A DNA stretch of 64,000 bases from Labilibaculum filiforme (GCF_002843315.1 NZ_MVDD01000001.1:62001-126000), one strand, 5' to 3'. Counted from the first letter of the stretch, positions 37,217-47,213 are shown. Made by a program: numbers and translations. The notes: generated by a model from the sequence alone, not told the origin.

Positions 37217-37376
37217 CAAATAAAAGAGGTGGATCGCAATAAGCATATCCACCTCTTTCGTGCGCCAAAAACTCTTATGAAGAGCAATGTTGTTCAAGCC
37301 AAAACAATAGATTAAAGGCTTAAAACTTCTTACCAAAGAAAGAATTATTCGGTAAGAATTAATTTGTGTTTATTTA
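37217..37376 (-). ncRNA. putative small RNA or trmO attenuator leader
   Basis: Minus-strand order: a promoter box TACATTTG (37390-37383), then TTCTTACC/GGTAAGAA (37327-37334/37351-37358), AAGCC/GGCTT (37296-37300/37317-37321), CTCTT/AAGAG around a three-base loop (37272-37276/37280-37284), and a perfect 12-bp stem AAAGAGGTGGAT/ATCCACCTCTTT (37223-37234/37247-37258) followed by TTTATTT-like bases. Predicted size is about 160 nt. Four hairpins in 136 bases with a terminator at the end suit an independent RNA. The trmO ATG is 50 bases further, so an attenuator is the alternative. Confidence 0.45.
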
Positions 37377-37382
37377 TCGGAA

Positions 37383-37390
37383 CAAATGTA
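37383..37390 (-). promoter_or_regulatory. -7 box (TACATTTG) before the putative small RNA / trmO
   Basis: An exact TAnnTTTG match on the minus strand; the predicted transcript starts near 37376 and runs through the four hairpins. No -33 TTG element. Confidence 0.4.
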
Positions 37391-37454
37391 AAACAAGAAT
37401 TAAATTTAAACGAATATTTAAAAGAAAAACAACACGCTTCCCATTTAAAAACAT

Positions 37455-37500
37455 AAAACCCTGTATGTGTGATTATTATATCAACACACACAGGGTTTTA
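37455..37500 (-). terminator. DUF4494 gene terminator
   Basis: AAAACCCTG (37455-37463) pairs with CAGGGTTTT (37491-37499); the stem continues inward with TGTGT/ACACA pairing after one mismatch. The minus-strand T-run follows. It lies 83 bases after the DUF4494 stop. Confidence 0.75.
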
Positions 37501-37582
37501 CAACACTTAATTTGTAATTTTACACCTGTTTTTAAACAGTAAACAAACGTTTTCGATAAGAAGAGGATCAGAAAAATCTGAT

Positions 37583-38092
37583 CTATTCGAATTCGTTGCT
37601 ATTCTCTTCCATTTCAGAAACAGGTTTTAAATGTGCAGGAATTTCTTCATTCAGCTCATCGCTAAAATATGGAAATACATCCATTAACGGACTTTCCGAA
37701 ATAGCAGGAATTTCGTAAGGTACGATCATCGTACTTAAGCACTCTTCTAAAAATTCGTAAGCTTGTTTTACATTACTTGCTTGGGTAAGCATATATTGAG
37801 TTGCTTTTTTCTCTTTCCCAGATGCTTCATCAATATCAACAAAAGAAACCTTTGCTTTAAACCAACGGTCGCCATTTTCGTTTGGATATAATTCTGTAAC
37901 ATTAGATTTACTAATGTTTGTTACATTAAAATCGCCACTAATCATTTGTTCCAGCTCCTTGTGAATTCTTGCTTCGGCCTCGGTAAAAGATACCGCATCC
38001 ACCAAATATGGCTCCGATACTTTTTTCTCTTTCCCAGATGCTTCGTCAATTTTCACGTATTTCACTTTGCACTCAAACCAATTACTTGTCAT
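37583..38092 (-). CDS. DUF4494 family protein with an internal duplication
   Basis: 169 residues from the second of two adjacent ATG codons. The sequence is two copies of one 60-80-residue unit: WFECKVKYVKIDEASGKEKKVSEPYLVDAVSF (from 4) and WFKAKVSFVDIDEASGKEKKATQYMLTQASN (from about 76), a DUF4494 feature. The duplication is still visible in the DNA, with about 24 identical bases at about 37804 and 38022. It has no signal peptide or membrane helix, and the function of the family is unknown. It has its own promoter box (38120-38127) and terminator. The gene is common in Bacteroidota. Confidence 0.85.
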   Translation of the reverse strand: MTSNWFECKVKYVKIDEASGKEKKVSEPYLVDAVSFTEAEARIHKELEQMISGDFNVTNISKSNVTELYPNENGDRWFKAKVSFVDIDEASGKEKKATQYMLTQASNVKQAYEFLEECLSTMIVPYEIPAISESPLMDVFPYFSDELNEEIPAHLKPVSEMEENSNEFE

Positions 38093-38119
38093 CATATTCT
38101 ATTTAAATTTTTAGCCTAA

Positions 38120-38127
38120 CAAAGATA
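38120..38127 (-). promoter_or_regulatory. -7 box (TATCTTTG) of the DUF4494 gene
   Basis: An exact TAnnTTTG match on the minus strand, 28 bases upstream of the ATG. Confidence 0.5.
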
Positions 38128-38166
38128 AAATAACCATTGTTTTATGAAAGAAATATTCCTAAAAAT

Positions 38167-38200
38167 AAAAAGGGAATAACTCTTCAGTTATTCCCTTTTT
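38167..38200 (-). terminator. terminator of the first tRNA-Met
   Basis: AAAAAGGGAATAAC (38167-38180) and GTTATTCCCTTTTT (38187-38200) form a perfect 14-bp stem with loop TCTTCA, one base after the tRNA 3' end. Confidence 0.85.
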
Positions 38201-38201
38201 G

Positions 38202-38275
38202 TAGCGAGAGGCGGGCTTGAACCGCCGACCTCGTGATTATGAATCACGCGCTCTAACCAGCTGAGCTACCTCGCC
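38202..38275 (-). tRNA. tRNA-Met (anticodon CAT), copy 1
   Basis: 74 nt cloverleaf on the minus strand: acceptor GGCGAGG with TCTCGCT (two G-U pairs), D arm AGCTCAGCTGGTTAGAGC, anticodon arm CGTGA/TCACG with loop TTCATAA, T arm GGCGG/CCGCC with loop TTCAAGC. CCA is not encoded. The absence of the three G-C pairs in the anticodon stem and of a 1-72 mismatch argues against the initiator; elongator Met is most likely, though tRNA-Ile2 (lysidine) also has CAT. Promoter box TATATTTG lies 20 bases upstream. Confidence 0.93.
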
Positions 38276-38295
38276 ATTTTTGCTGGATTGCGGTG

Positions 38296-38303
38296 CAAAT
38301 ATA
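38296..38303 (-). promoter_or_regulatory. -7 box (TATATTTG) of tRNA-Met copy 1
   Basis: An exact TAnnTTTG match 20 bases before the tRNA 5' end, inside a segment GGTGCAAATATA repeated before copy 2. Confidence 0.6.
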
Positions 38304-38608
38304 ATTGCATTTTAGTTCTAAAAAAAATCTTTTTATTGGAAATCGAAGTAAGCTTCCCGAATAATATTGCAAACTATCTCAATTACAGAATTATTACAGC
38401 TAAAAAATATTTTGTTTTTTTTCAAAAAAGTAAATTATCCATACTCAATCGGGAAAAAAAGAAGGTTCCGATTCGTAATATATAAACCTAAAACTTCTAT
38501 TTCTAGCAAATCACTCTAAAAAACAAACTCAAATCATTCTACCAAAAAAGAAAGTTTACGATACCATTTCATTCTTTCCAAGTCTAATATCGCATTTAAT
38601 AAAAAAAC

Positions 38609-38640
38609 AAAGGGAATCACTTTTCAGCAATTCCCTTTTT
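38609..38640 (-). terminator. terminator of tRNA-Met copy 2
   Basis: AAAGGGAAT (38609-38617) pairs with ATTCCCTTT (38630-38638). It is a diverged duplicate of the terminator of copy 1. Confidence 0.8.
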
Positions 38641-38641
38641 G

Positions 38642-38715
38642 TAGCGAGAGGCGGGCTTGAACCGCCGACCTCGTGATTATGAATCACGCGCTCTAACCAG
38701 CTGAGCTACCTCGCC
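38642..38715 (-). tRNA. tRNA-Met (anticodon CAT), copy 2
   Basis: Identical over 74 nt to copy 1, 440 bases away, with the same cloverleaf and loop TTCATAA. The duplicated unit includes the promoter box and terminator, but these flanks have diverged while the tRNA has not, which points to purifying selection or gene conversion. Confidence 0.93.
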
Positions 38716-39082
38716 GTTTTTCTAACGAGGTGCAAATATAAAATCCTTTTTCATTTAAAAAAAATCCTTGCCCCTTTTTTTCATATTTTTTTAGAATAAA
38801 AGCATCTAAATTTTATTTCTAAAAATTTCCTTATATTACTAAAATCAAACAATTAGCAAAACGAACCAATACTAATAAATATGGAAATCCTGTAAGTTGC
38901 AATCCTGTTTTTTTAATTCCATTATCTTAAGTATCTTGCGAAAAATTTCAGTAGTAACTTACAATTCACGTTTTTAGTTAGAAAAAAATCCGGTTTTCGG
39001 GTTATATGAAAAAACTTCAGACTTGTTTAATTAGTTTTTACATATTTTCATCTAATTATTTTATTCAACAAAAGTCCGTCCA
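38716..39082. other. intergenic region upstream of the START-like gene
   Basis: 367 AT-rich bases. The tRNA copy 2 promoter box is at 38733-38740. Before the START-like gene no exact TAnnTTTG was seen. Nothing else recognised. Confidence 0.4.
38733..38740 (-). promoter_or_regulatory. -7 box (TATATTTG) of tRNA-Met copy 2
   Basis: An exact TAnnTTTG match 17 bases before the tRNA 5' end, in the duplicated context GGTGCAAATATA. Confidence 0.6.
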
Positions 39083-39457
39083 ATGCAACAATTTGAACTA
39101 GAATATGTGCTACAAGCCTCACAAAAAGTAATTTACGATAGATTAAGCAGCGCAAGTGGTTTATCAGAATGGTTTGCCGATGATGTTAATCAAAAAGGAA
39201 AAATATTCACCTTTATATGGGAAGGTTCCGAACAACAAGCAGAATTACTTTTAAAGAAAGACAATCGTCTGGTTCGTTTTCATTGGTTAGACAGCGATGA
39301 TGATGATAGTTTCTTCGAGTTCAAAATTGAAATAGATGCTCTTACCAACGATTTATCTTTAATAATTACTGATTATGCCGAAGAAGATGAGGTAGATGAG
39401 GGAATTGAATTATGGGACTCTCAAATTTCAGAGCTAAAGCAAGTTTTAGGGATATGA
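39083..39457 (+). CDS. START-like / SRPBCC-fold protein
   Basis: 124 residues, acidic, without signal peptide. The start QQFELEYVLQASQKVIYDRLSSASGLSEWFADDV is the helix-grip fold beginning used by AHSA1/START-like proteins; the Ala-Ser-xx-Val-Ile-Tyr and LSEWFADDV pieces match. A C-terminal helix carries ELWDSQISELKQVLG. In Bacteroidota such small START-like proteins are widespread and of unknown ligand. The next gene upstream of LptF/G is 184 bases on. Confidence 0.8.
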   Translation: MQQFELEYVLQASQKVIYDRLSSASGLSEWFADDVNQKGKIFTFIWEGSEQQAELLLKKDNRLVRFHWLDSDDDDSFFEFKIEIDALTNDLSLIITDYAEEDEVDEGIELWDSQISELKQVLGI

Positions 39458-39499
39458 TTTTTTAACACTCCACATTTACGAAACCTAATTAAAATACCT

Positions 39500-39507
39500 T
39501 ATTTTTG
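39500..39507 (+). promoter_or_regulatory. -7 box (TATTTTTG) of the LptF/G operon
   Basis: An exact TAnnTTTG match 134 bases before the LptF/G ATG, followed seven bases on by the hairpin at 39515-39549. Confidence 0.45.
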
Positions 39508-39514
39508 TATTCCT

Positions 39515-39549
39515 CAAGACCAGTCTCATTGTGTTATTGGTCTTGTTTT
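39515..39549 (+). promoter_or_regulatory. hairpin with 15-base loop before the LptF/G gene
   Basis: CAAGACCA (39515-39522) pairs perfectly with TGGTCTTG (39538-39545) around 15 bases, and TTTT follows. It may be the terminator of the START-like gene (58 bases after its stop) or, given the promoter box just before it, a 5' leader hairpin. Confidence 0.45.
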
Positions 39550-39641
39550 GTATGGAACAAATCGTGAAGTTTCAACAAACATGATTTACTAATCTGGTTG
39601 AAAATAATTTAGATTCCATTTATCAACCAAAATGGCAAGGA

Positions 39642-41102
39642 ATGAAAAGATTACATTCATTTATTTTAAAAAGCTTTTTAGGGCCTCTGGCATTCACCTT
39701 TTTTATCTGCATGTTTGTTTTGCTAATGCAATTCTTATGGCGTTATATCGATGAATTTGTAGGGAAAGGCTTGGATTGGACTATTATTGCTGAATTTCTT
39801 TTTTATGTTTCGGCAACTTTGGTTCCTATGGCTTTACCATTAGCCATTTTGCTGGCATCCATAATGACATTCGGAAATATGGGTGAGAACTATGAATTAA
39901 CCGCATTAAAAGCTGCTGGAATATCCCTGCAAAGGATTATGAAACCCTTAATCATCCTAATTATCTTTATTAGTTTAGGAGCATTCTATTTTTCAAATGT
40001 AATAATGCCTATTGCTTCCCTAAAAACCAGCACCTTACTATACGACATTAAAAAACAAAATCCAGAACTGATTCTTAAAGAAGGTATTTTTACCAACGAC
40101 CTCCCAAAATTTAGTGTTAAGGTTGGTAAAATTGATAAAAACACTGGAATGCTGCACGATCTTTTGATCTACGATCATCGTGAAGGTTTGGGAAACACCG
40201 ATGTAACGGTTGCCGATTCGGGAACTATGGTTACCTCGGCTGACAAATTAACCATGAACCTTACACTTTACAGTGGTAATATATATCAGGAAGTAAAACA
40301 AAAGCCACGAGATAGAGATAAAAACCATCCTTCGCGAAGAATAAAATTTGATGAATTCAAGCAGAATATTTCATTGCCAGGCAATGATTTAAAACGAACC
40401 GACGAGAATCGATTTAAGAATAGTTACAGAATGCTAAATTTGGGTCAACTGGTAAATCAGGAAGATTCACTTAATTCAATAATTGAAGAGGAAAAGAATA
40501 ATTTCTCGAAAAGTTTACTCGTTCGACATTACTTCCAAAAAGAACCTAAGAATCTTTTAAATGATTCTATTAAATCGGTCTTGATAACTGAAAAAATAAA
40601 GGATGCCGATTCTTTATTCAACAAACTTAATCCTTCTAAAAAGCTGACTACCATTAGTTATGCTTTAGACAAAGGGAGAAAAGCCCGTGAAAATATTGCG
40701 AGAAAAGATAACGAATTATCAGGGCAAATTAAATGGCTGCGAAAATTCACGAACGAGTGGCATCGTAAATTCACATTGCCTTTTGCCTGCTTTATTTTCT
40801 TCTTTATTGGAGCTCCTCTTGGAGCAATTATCCGTAAAGGAGGATTAGGTATGCCAGTAATTGTCTCCATTTTGTTCTTTATTATTTACTATATTATTTC
40901 GATGACAGCGGAACGTTTCTCAAAAGAACTGGTTCTTGAACCTGTCTGGGGCATGTGGATGTCTTCTCTTATTGTGTTGCCACTTGGAATAATTCTTACT
41001 TATAAAGCAACCACCGACTCTACTGTTTTCAATATTGAGAACTATATTGATTTCTTTAAGAAAATTAATCCATTGAAATTTTTCAAGAAAAAGAATGAAT
41101 AA
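39642..41102 (+). CDS. LptF/LptG family permease
   Basis: 486 residues: transmembrane subunit of the LptBFG exporter that pulls lipopolysaccharide out of the inner membrane. Helices: three at the N-terminus (about 12-34, 54-80, 99-120) and three at the C-terminus (about 380-400, 405-425, 440-460), with a large periplasmic beta-jellyroll domain between (about 125-370). FMxFGxMGENYELTALKAAGISLQRIMKP (around 78-108) is the coupling-helix region. The periplasmic part is longer than in E. coli LptF (366 aa), as in other Bacteroidota. It overlaps the next gene by eight bases. Confidence 0.9.
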   Translation: MKRLHSFILKSFLGPLAFTFFICMFVLLMQFLWRYIDEFVGKGLDWTIIAEFLFYVSATLVPMALPLAILLASIMTFGNMGENYELTALKAAGISLQRIMKPLIILIIFISLGAFYFSNVIMPIASLKTSTLLYDIKKQNPELILKEGIFTNDLPKFSVKVGKIDKNTGMLHDLLIYDHREGLGNTDVTVADSGTMVTSADKLTMNLTLYSGNIYQEVKQKPRDRDKNHPSRRIKFDEFKQNISLPGNDLKRTDENRFKNSYRMLNLGQLVNQEDSLNSIIEEEKNNFSKSLLVRHYFQKEPKNLLNDSIKSVLITEKIKDADSLFNKLNPSKKLTTISYALDKGRKARENIARKDNELSGQIKWLRKFTNEWHRKFTLPFACFIFFFIGAPLGAIIRKGGLGMPVIVSILFFIIYYIISMTAERFSKELVLEPVWGMWMSSLIVLPLGIILTYKATTDSTVFNIENYIDFFKKINPLKFFKKKNE

Positions 41103-41565
41103 ACTATTTCCTACTTTAGGATTTATCCTTATTCTAATTGCCTTTTCGTGCAATACAAACGCACCAAAACAAAAGAAAGAAATCGATGAATTCATAAACA
41201 AATGGCATCAGGCAGCAACCGAAGCTCAATTGGATACTTATTTTAATTGCTTTAGTGAAAATGCCATTTATATTGGTACCGATGCCGGCGAACGTTGGAC
41301 TAAAAAAGAGTTTTTCGCATTTTGCGAGCCTCACTTTTCAAAGGGAAAAACTTGGGATTTTAAGCCTTACAACCGACAAATATATTTCTCGGACGATAAC
41401 AAAACCATTTGGTTTGATGAATTACTTACTACATGGATGGGAGTTTGTCGTGGCTCGGGAATTATAATTCTGGAAAATGGAAAACTCAAAATTTCTCACT
41501 ACCATCTTTCAGTAACTATCAAAAATGAGAAGATGAACGAATTTTTATTAATTCAACAAGAATAG
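41095..41565 (+). CDS. lipoprotein with NTF2/SnoaL-like domain
   Basis: 156 residues. N-terminus KLFPTLGFILILIAFSCN carries a lipobox with Cys19, so it should be a lipoprotein at the envelope. The rest has an NTF2-like fold pattern: an opening helix EIDEFINKWHQAATEAQLDTYFNCFSENAIYIGTDAGERWTKKEF and later strands (YFSDDNKTIWFDELLTTWMGVCRGSGIIILENGKLKISHYHLSVTI). SnoaL-like proteins are scaffolds with many roles; no catalytic residue can be assigned. It starts inside the LptF/G gene, so the two are translationally coupled. Confidence 0.8.
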   Translation: MNKLFPTLGFILILIAFSCNTNAPKQKKEIDEFINKWHQAATEAQLDTYFNCFSENAIYIGTDAGERWTKKEFFAFCEPHFSKGKTWDFKPYNRQIYFSDDNKTIWFDELLTTWMGVCRGSGIIILENGKLKISHYHLSVTIKNEKMNEFLLIQQE

Positions 41566-41566
41566 T

Positions 41567-41734
41567 ATGTTCGACGACTTACAACCAGATATTGATTATA
41601 CAATGAGCCCTGATGGATACCGAATACTCACCAAAAAGTATTTAACAGAAAGAGGCTATTGTTGTGGAAATGGATGCAAACACTGCCCCTACTTCCCAAA
41701 ACACAATAAAGGAAACAGCACATTAAAAGAGTAA
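41567..41734 (+). CDS. short cysteine-rich protein, DUF5522-like
   Basis: 55 residues between the lipoprotein gene and fmt (one base after one stop, three bases before the next ATG). It has the motif ERGYCCGNGCKHCPYFP (Cys32, 33, 37, 40), which fits the small DUF5522 family of Bacteroidota and eukaryotes. The cysteines could bind a metal. No enzymatic role is known. The tight packing supports it as a real gene. The ATG at 41567 follows directly after the previous stop codon. Confidence 0.75.
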   Translation: MFDDLQPDIDYTMSPDGYRILTKKYLTERGYCCGNGCKHCPYFPKHNKGNSTLKE

Positions 41735-41737
41735 GGA

Positions 41738-42706
41738 ATGATGAATAAATTACGAATAGTATACATGGGCACACCCGATTTTGCGGTTGCTCCTCTTGAA
41801 GCCTTACTAAATGCCGGATGCAATGTTGTTGGTGTTATCACCAATCCCGACAAGCCTGCCGGAAGAGGTCAACAAATTCAAGAAGCTGCAGTGAAAAAAT
41901 TTGCAGTAGATAAAGGACTTAAAATTCTTCAACCAGAGAAATTTCGAAACGAAGAATTCCTCGAAGAATTAAGAGCACTAAAAGCAGATCTTCAGGTAGT
42001 AGTCGCTTTTAAAATGCTTCCTGAAATGGTTTGGAACATGCCTAAATTTGGAACATTAAATCTACATGCCTCCCTACTCCCTCAGTACAGAGGAGCTGCT
42101 CCAATCAATTGGGCAATTATTAATGGCGACAAAGAAACAGGAGTTTCTACCTTTCTGCTTCAACACGAAATTGATACTGGGAATATTCTGTTTCAAGAAA
42201 AAATTTCCATTGGCGATAATGATAATGTAGAAGTTATTCATGACAAATTGATGACGCTTGGCTCTGAACTGGTTGTTAAAACGGTTCGTGCTATTGAAGC
42301 CGGAAAATATCCTCAAATTCCTCAGGAAAGCTTATCGGGAGAAGTTCTGGAACTAAAAGTAGCTCCAAAAATATTTAAAGAGGATTGTAAAATTGATTGG
42401 ACACAGGATTTGAATGCTATTCATAACCTTGTTCGAGGATTGAGTCCTTACCCTGCATCCTGGACCGAACTAATCCCTAAGGAAGAAGGAAAAGCAATTG
42501 GTCTGAAAATTTTTACTGCTGAGAAAGAAGAAGAAAAACACAGTGAAAAAATTGGACATCTTACTACCGACGGAAAATCTTATTTAAAAGTAGCTGTTAA
42601 AGGAGGTTTTATCTCCATAAAAATGTTACAGCAGGCAGGTAAAAAACGCATGAAAACAGAAGATTTCCTCCGGGGATTTCAACAAATAAAAAATTATCAC
42701 TTATAA
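41738..42706 (+). CDS. fmt: methionyl-tRNA formyltransferase
   Basis: Formylates the initiator Met-tRNA with 10-formyl-THF. 322 residues (or 321 from the second ATG at 41741). The N-terminal formyltransferase domain shows RIVYMGTPDFAVAPLEALL, NPDKPAGRGQ, VVVAFKMLPEMVW and FGTLNLHASLLPQYRGAAPINWAIINGDKETGVS, with the catalytic Asn-His in NLHASLLP. The C-terminal OB-like domain (about 210-322) completes a normal-length enzyme. Last gene of the unit that starts with lptF/G; a terminator follows. Confidence 0.97.
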   Translation: MMNKLRIVYMGTPDFAVAPLEALLNAGCNVVGVITNPDKPAGRGQQIQEAAVKKFAVDKGLKILQPEKFRNEEFLEELRALKADLQVVVAFKMLPEMVWNMPKFGTLNLHASLLPQYRGAAPINWAIINGDKETGVSTFLLQHEIDTGNILFQEKISIGDNDNVEVIHDKLMTLGSELVVKTVRAIEAGKYPQIPQESLSGEVLELKVAPKIFKEDCKIDWTQDLNAIHNLVRGLSPYPASWTELIPKEEGKAIGLKIFTAEKEEEKHSEKIGHLTTDGKSYLKVAVKGGFISIKMLQQAGKKRMKTEDFLRGFQQIKNYHL

Positions 42707-42710
42707 TATA

Positions 42711-42740
42711 AAGGAAGCTTTTATCGGCTTCCTTTTTTTT
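42711..42740 (+). terminator. fmt terminator
   Basis: GGAAGC (42713-42718) pairs with GCTTCC (42727-42732), eight T follow. Confidence 0.8.
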
Positions 42741-42817
42741 ACGCCCACCAAATAAAAAACAATACCCAGCAATTAATATTTTATTTTCGGAAAGCTTTTC
42801 GTAAATTCTATAGAACT

Positions 42818-42837
42818 CTAATCTAATTTTAGATTAG
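42818..42837. promoter_or_regulatory. perfect palindrome, candidate operator of the beta-oxidation operon
   Basis: CTAATCTAA and TTAGATTAG are separated by TT, a 20-base perfect palindrome 156 bases before the acyl-CoA ligase ATG. Its length and symmetry fit a dimeric regulator such as a TetR-family FadR-type repressor (inference). Further downstream in the leader is a second hairpin, ATATGTA/TACATAT (42935-42941/42947-42953). Confidence 0.4.
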
Positions 42838-42993
42838 GAGTAATTCCAATTACATATTTAGTAAAACCTATTGCAAGAACAACTTTTTCATCCTCTCACC
42901 TCTTCCATAGAGACTATATTCTCTGCGCCTCATCATATGTAACAGCTACATATTGATATGCTATACAACCTCATCTGCCTAAACTCACCATTT

Positions 42994-44763
42994 ATGGTAA
43001 CGCGCATTTTTGACTTACTTGAAAATTACCAGACAAATTATCCGGACAAAAGAAATGCCTTTGTAAAAAAAGAAGGAACGGAATGGATTCCATTTTCAAC
43101 AGAACAGTACGTTAACTACTCCAACTTTATAAGTTATGGCTTGCTTGAAAATGGAATTAAAAAAAATGATTGTGTGATAACCATAACCAATAACCGACCC
43201 GAATGGAATTTTGTGGATATGGGATTGGCGCAGATAGGAGCAATTCATGTTCCCCTTTATCCAACCATAAACACCAAAAGTTACGATTACATTATTTTGC
43301 AATGCCAACCCGTTGCCATCTTTGTATCCGATTATTTTTTGTACGAAAAAATTGCACCTCTGCTAAAAAAACATGTGTCGATTAAGTTGGTGTATTCATT
43401 TGAAAAAGTAAAATCAGTAAGCCATTGGACTCGTTTACTAGAAACAGGTGAAAAAGCAAAGCATAAACTCGAAAAGGAATTATTGGCAATAAAAAATAGC
43501 ATTCAAGCCAACGATTTAGCAACTATTATTTACACTTCAGGAACAACAGGAAATCCGAAAGGAGTAATGCTTTCTCATCATAATTTCATGAGTAACGTTA
43601 TGGCTTCTGCAAGCAGTTTAAATTTAGATTCAACGCACAAAACCCTGAGTTTTTTGCCAATAAATCATGTGTATGAACGGATGGTAAATTACCAATATCA
43701 ATTTAAAGGAATTAGTATTTGTTATGCCGAAAGTATGGATACTATCGGTGAAAATTTACGAGAATTGAAGCCGCACGGATTTGCTACGGTTCCCCGTTTG
43801 CTCGAGAAAGTTTACGATAAAATCATGACCAAGGGAAAAAGTTTACCTTTTTTGCAGAAAACAATTTTCCTGTGGGCTGTGAATCTGGGACAAAGATATG
43901 AGTTGAACCGGGCAAACGGCTGGTGGTATGAATTTCAATTAAAAATTGCACGAAAACTAGTTTTTAGTAAGTGGCAGGAAGCCTTGGGCGGGAATATAAA
44001 GTTCATGTGCTCGGGAGGTGCTCCCCTGCAAGTTCGTTTGGAACGACTATTTTGGGCCGCCGAAATTCCTGTTCAAGAGGGATATGGATTAACCGAAACA
44101 TCACCAATTATTGCTGCAAATAAAAATGCTTATCCCGATGTGAAATTTGGAACCGTTGGACCAGTTTTAAAAGGAGTGGAGGTAAAAATTGCGACAGATG
44201 GAGAAATACTGGCCCGAGGACCAAATGTAATGCTTGGGTACTATAAAAATCCTGAATTAACCAAAGAAGTTCTTGACGACGATGGCTGGTTTCATACTGG
44301 AGATATTGGTTGTTGGGAAGACAAGCGATTCTTAAAAATTACGGATCGCAAAAAGGAAATATTCAAAACTTCGGGAGGAATATATATTGCTCCTCAGGAA
44401 ATTGAGAACAAATTAAAAGAATCTCCATTTATTGATCAAAGTATTGTTATTGGCGAACATAGGAGGTTCCCATCTGTGATTATTTCTCCAAACTTTGTAT
44501 TCCTAAAAGAATATTGTCGCCGCAAAAAAATACCATTCGAAAATGCAGAACAAATCATCTACAACCAGCAAATTCAGATTCGAATTTGGAAAGAAATTCA
44601 AAAAATGAATACCAATCTTGATCATCCGAAAAAAATTAAAAGTTTCCGATTGGTTGCTACTGTTTGGACTCCCGAAACCGGAGAACTCTCCCCTACTTTA
44701 AAACTAAAACGCACTGTTTTAAAAAATAAATATCAGTTAATGATTGAAGAAATTTATTCCTAA
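42994..44763 (+). CDS. long-chain acyl-CoA synthetase (AMP-forming)
   Basis: 589 residues from ATG 42994; an upstream ATG (42958) adds twelve residues not needed by the family. It activates fatty acids to acyl-CoA with ATP and CoA. Visible are the adenylation P-loop YTSGTTGNPKGVML (180-193), SFLPINHVYERM, GAPLQVRLERLFWAAEIPVQEGYGLTETSPI, and the hinge DDDGWFHTGDIGCWEDKRFLKITDRKKEIFKTSGG. First gene of a beta-oxidation operon. The preceding 287-base gap contains the fmt terminator and a palindrome. Confidence 0.93.
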   Translation: MVTRIFDLLENYQTNYPDKRNAFVKKEGTEWIPFSTEQYVNYSNFISYGLLENGIKKNDCVITITNNRPEWNFVDMGLAQIGAIHVPLYPTINTKSYDYIILQCQPVAIFVSDYFLYEKIAPLLKKHVSIKLVYSFEKVKSVSHWTRLLETGEKAKHKLEKELLAIKNSIQANDLATIIYTSGTTGNPKGVMLSHHNFMSNVMASASSLNLDSTHKTLSFLPINHVYERMVNYQYQFKGISICYAESMDTIGENLRELKPHGFATVPRLLEKVYDKIMTKGKSLPFLQKTIFLWAVNLGQRYELNRANGWWYEFQLKIARKLVFSKWQEALGGNIKFMCSGGAPLQVRLERLFWAAEIPVQEGYGLTETSPIIAANKNAYPDVKFGTVGPVLKGVEVKIATDGEILARGPNVMLGYYKNPELTKEVLDDDGWFHTGDIGCWEDKRFLKITDRKKEIFKTSGGIYIAPQEIENKLKESPFIDQSIVIGEHRRFPSVIISPNFVFLKEYCRRKKIPFENAEQIIYNQQIQIRIWKEIQKMNTNLDHPKKIKSFRLVATVWTPETGELSPTLKLKRTVLKNKYQLMIEEIYS

Positions 44764-44784
44764 CACACACTAAAAATACTATAT

Positions 44785-47187
<2,403 letters not shown>

Positions 47188-47213
47188 TTAATGTTAATTG
47201 ATAACTGATATTT

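Larger units (their letters stand above)
37174..37582. other. 409-base region between DUF4494 gene and trmO
   Basis: It contains, reading on the minus strand, the DUF4494 terminator (37455-37500), a TAnnTTTG box (37383-37390), and then four successive hairpins ending in a terminator-like stem (37223-37258). Described below as a putative small RNA or trmO leader. No protein gene is supported. Confidence 0.5.
38276..38641. other. spacer between the two tRNA-Met copies
   Basis: 366 AT-rich bases holding the copy 1 promoter (38296-38303) and the copy 2 terminator (38609-38640). A 65-codon open frame at 38288-38485 has Lys/Ile/Asn-biased composition and no recognisable feature, so it is not called. 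Confidence 0.5.

Noticed and set aside
37174-37287. 38-residue N-terminal extension of TrmO
   Set aside because: It runs across the hairpin region, and the family begins at the ATG at 37173.
38288-38485. 65-codon open frame between the tRNA genes
   Set aside because: It overlaps the promoter of a tRNA, has AT-driven composition and no family feature.
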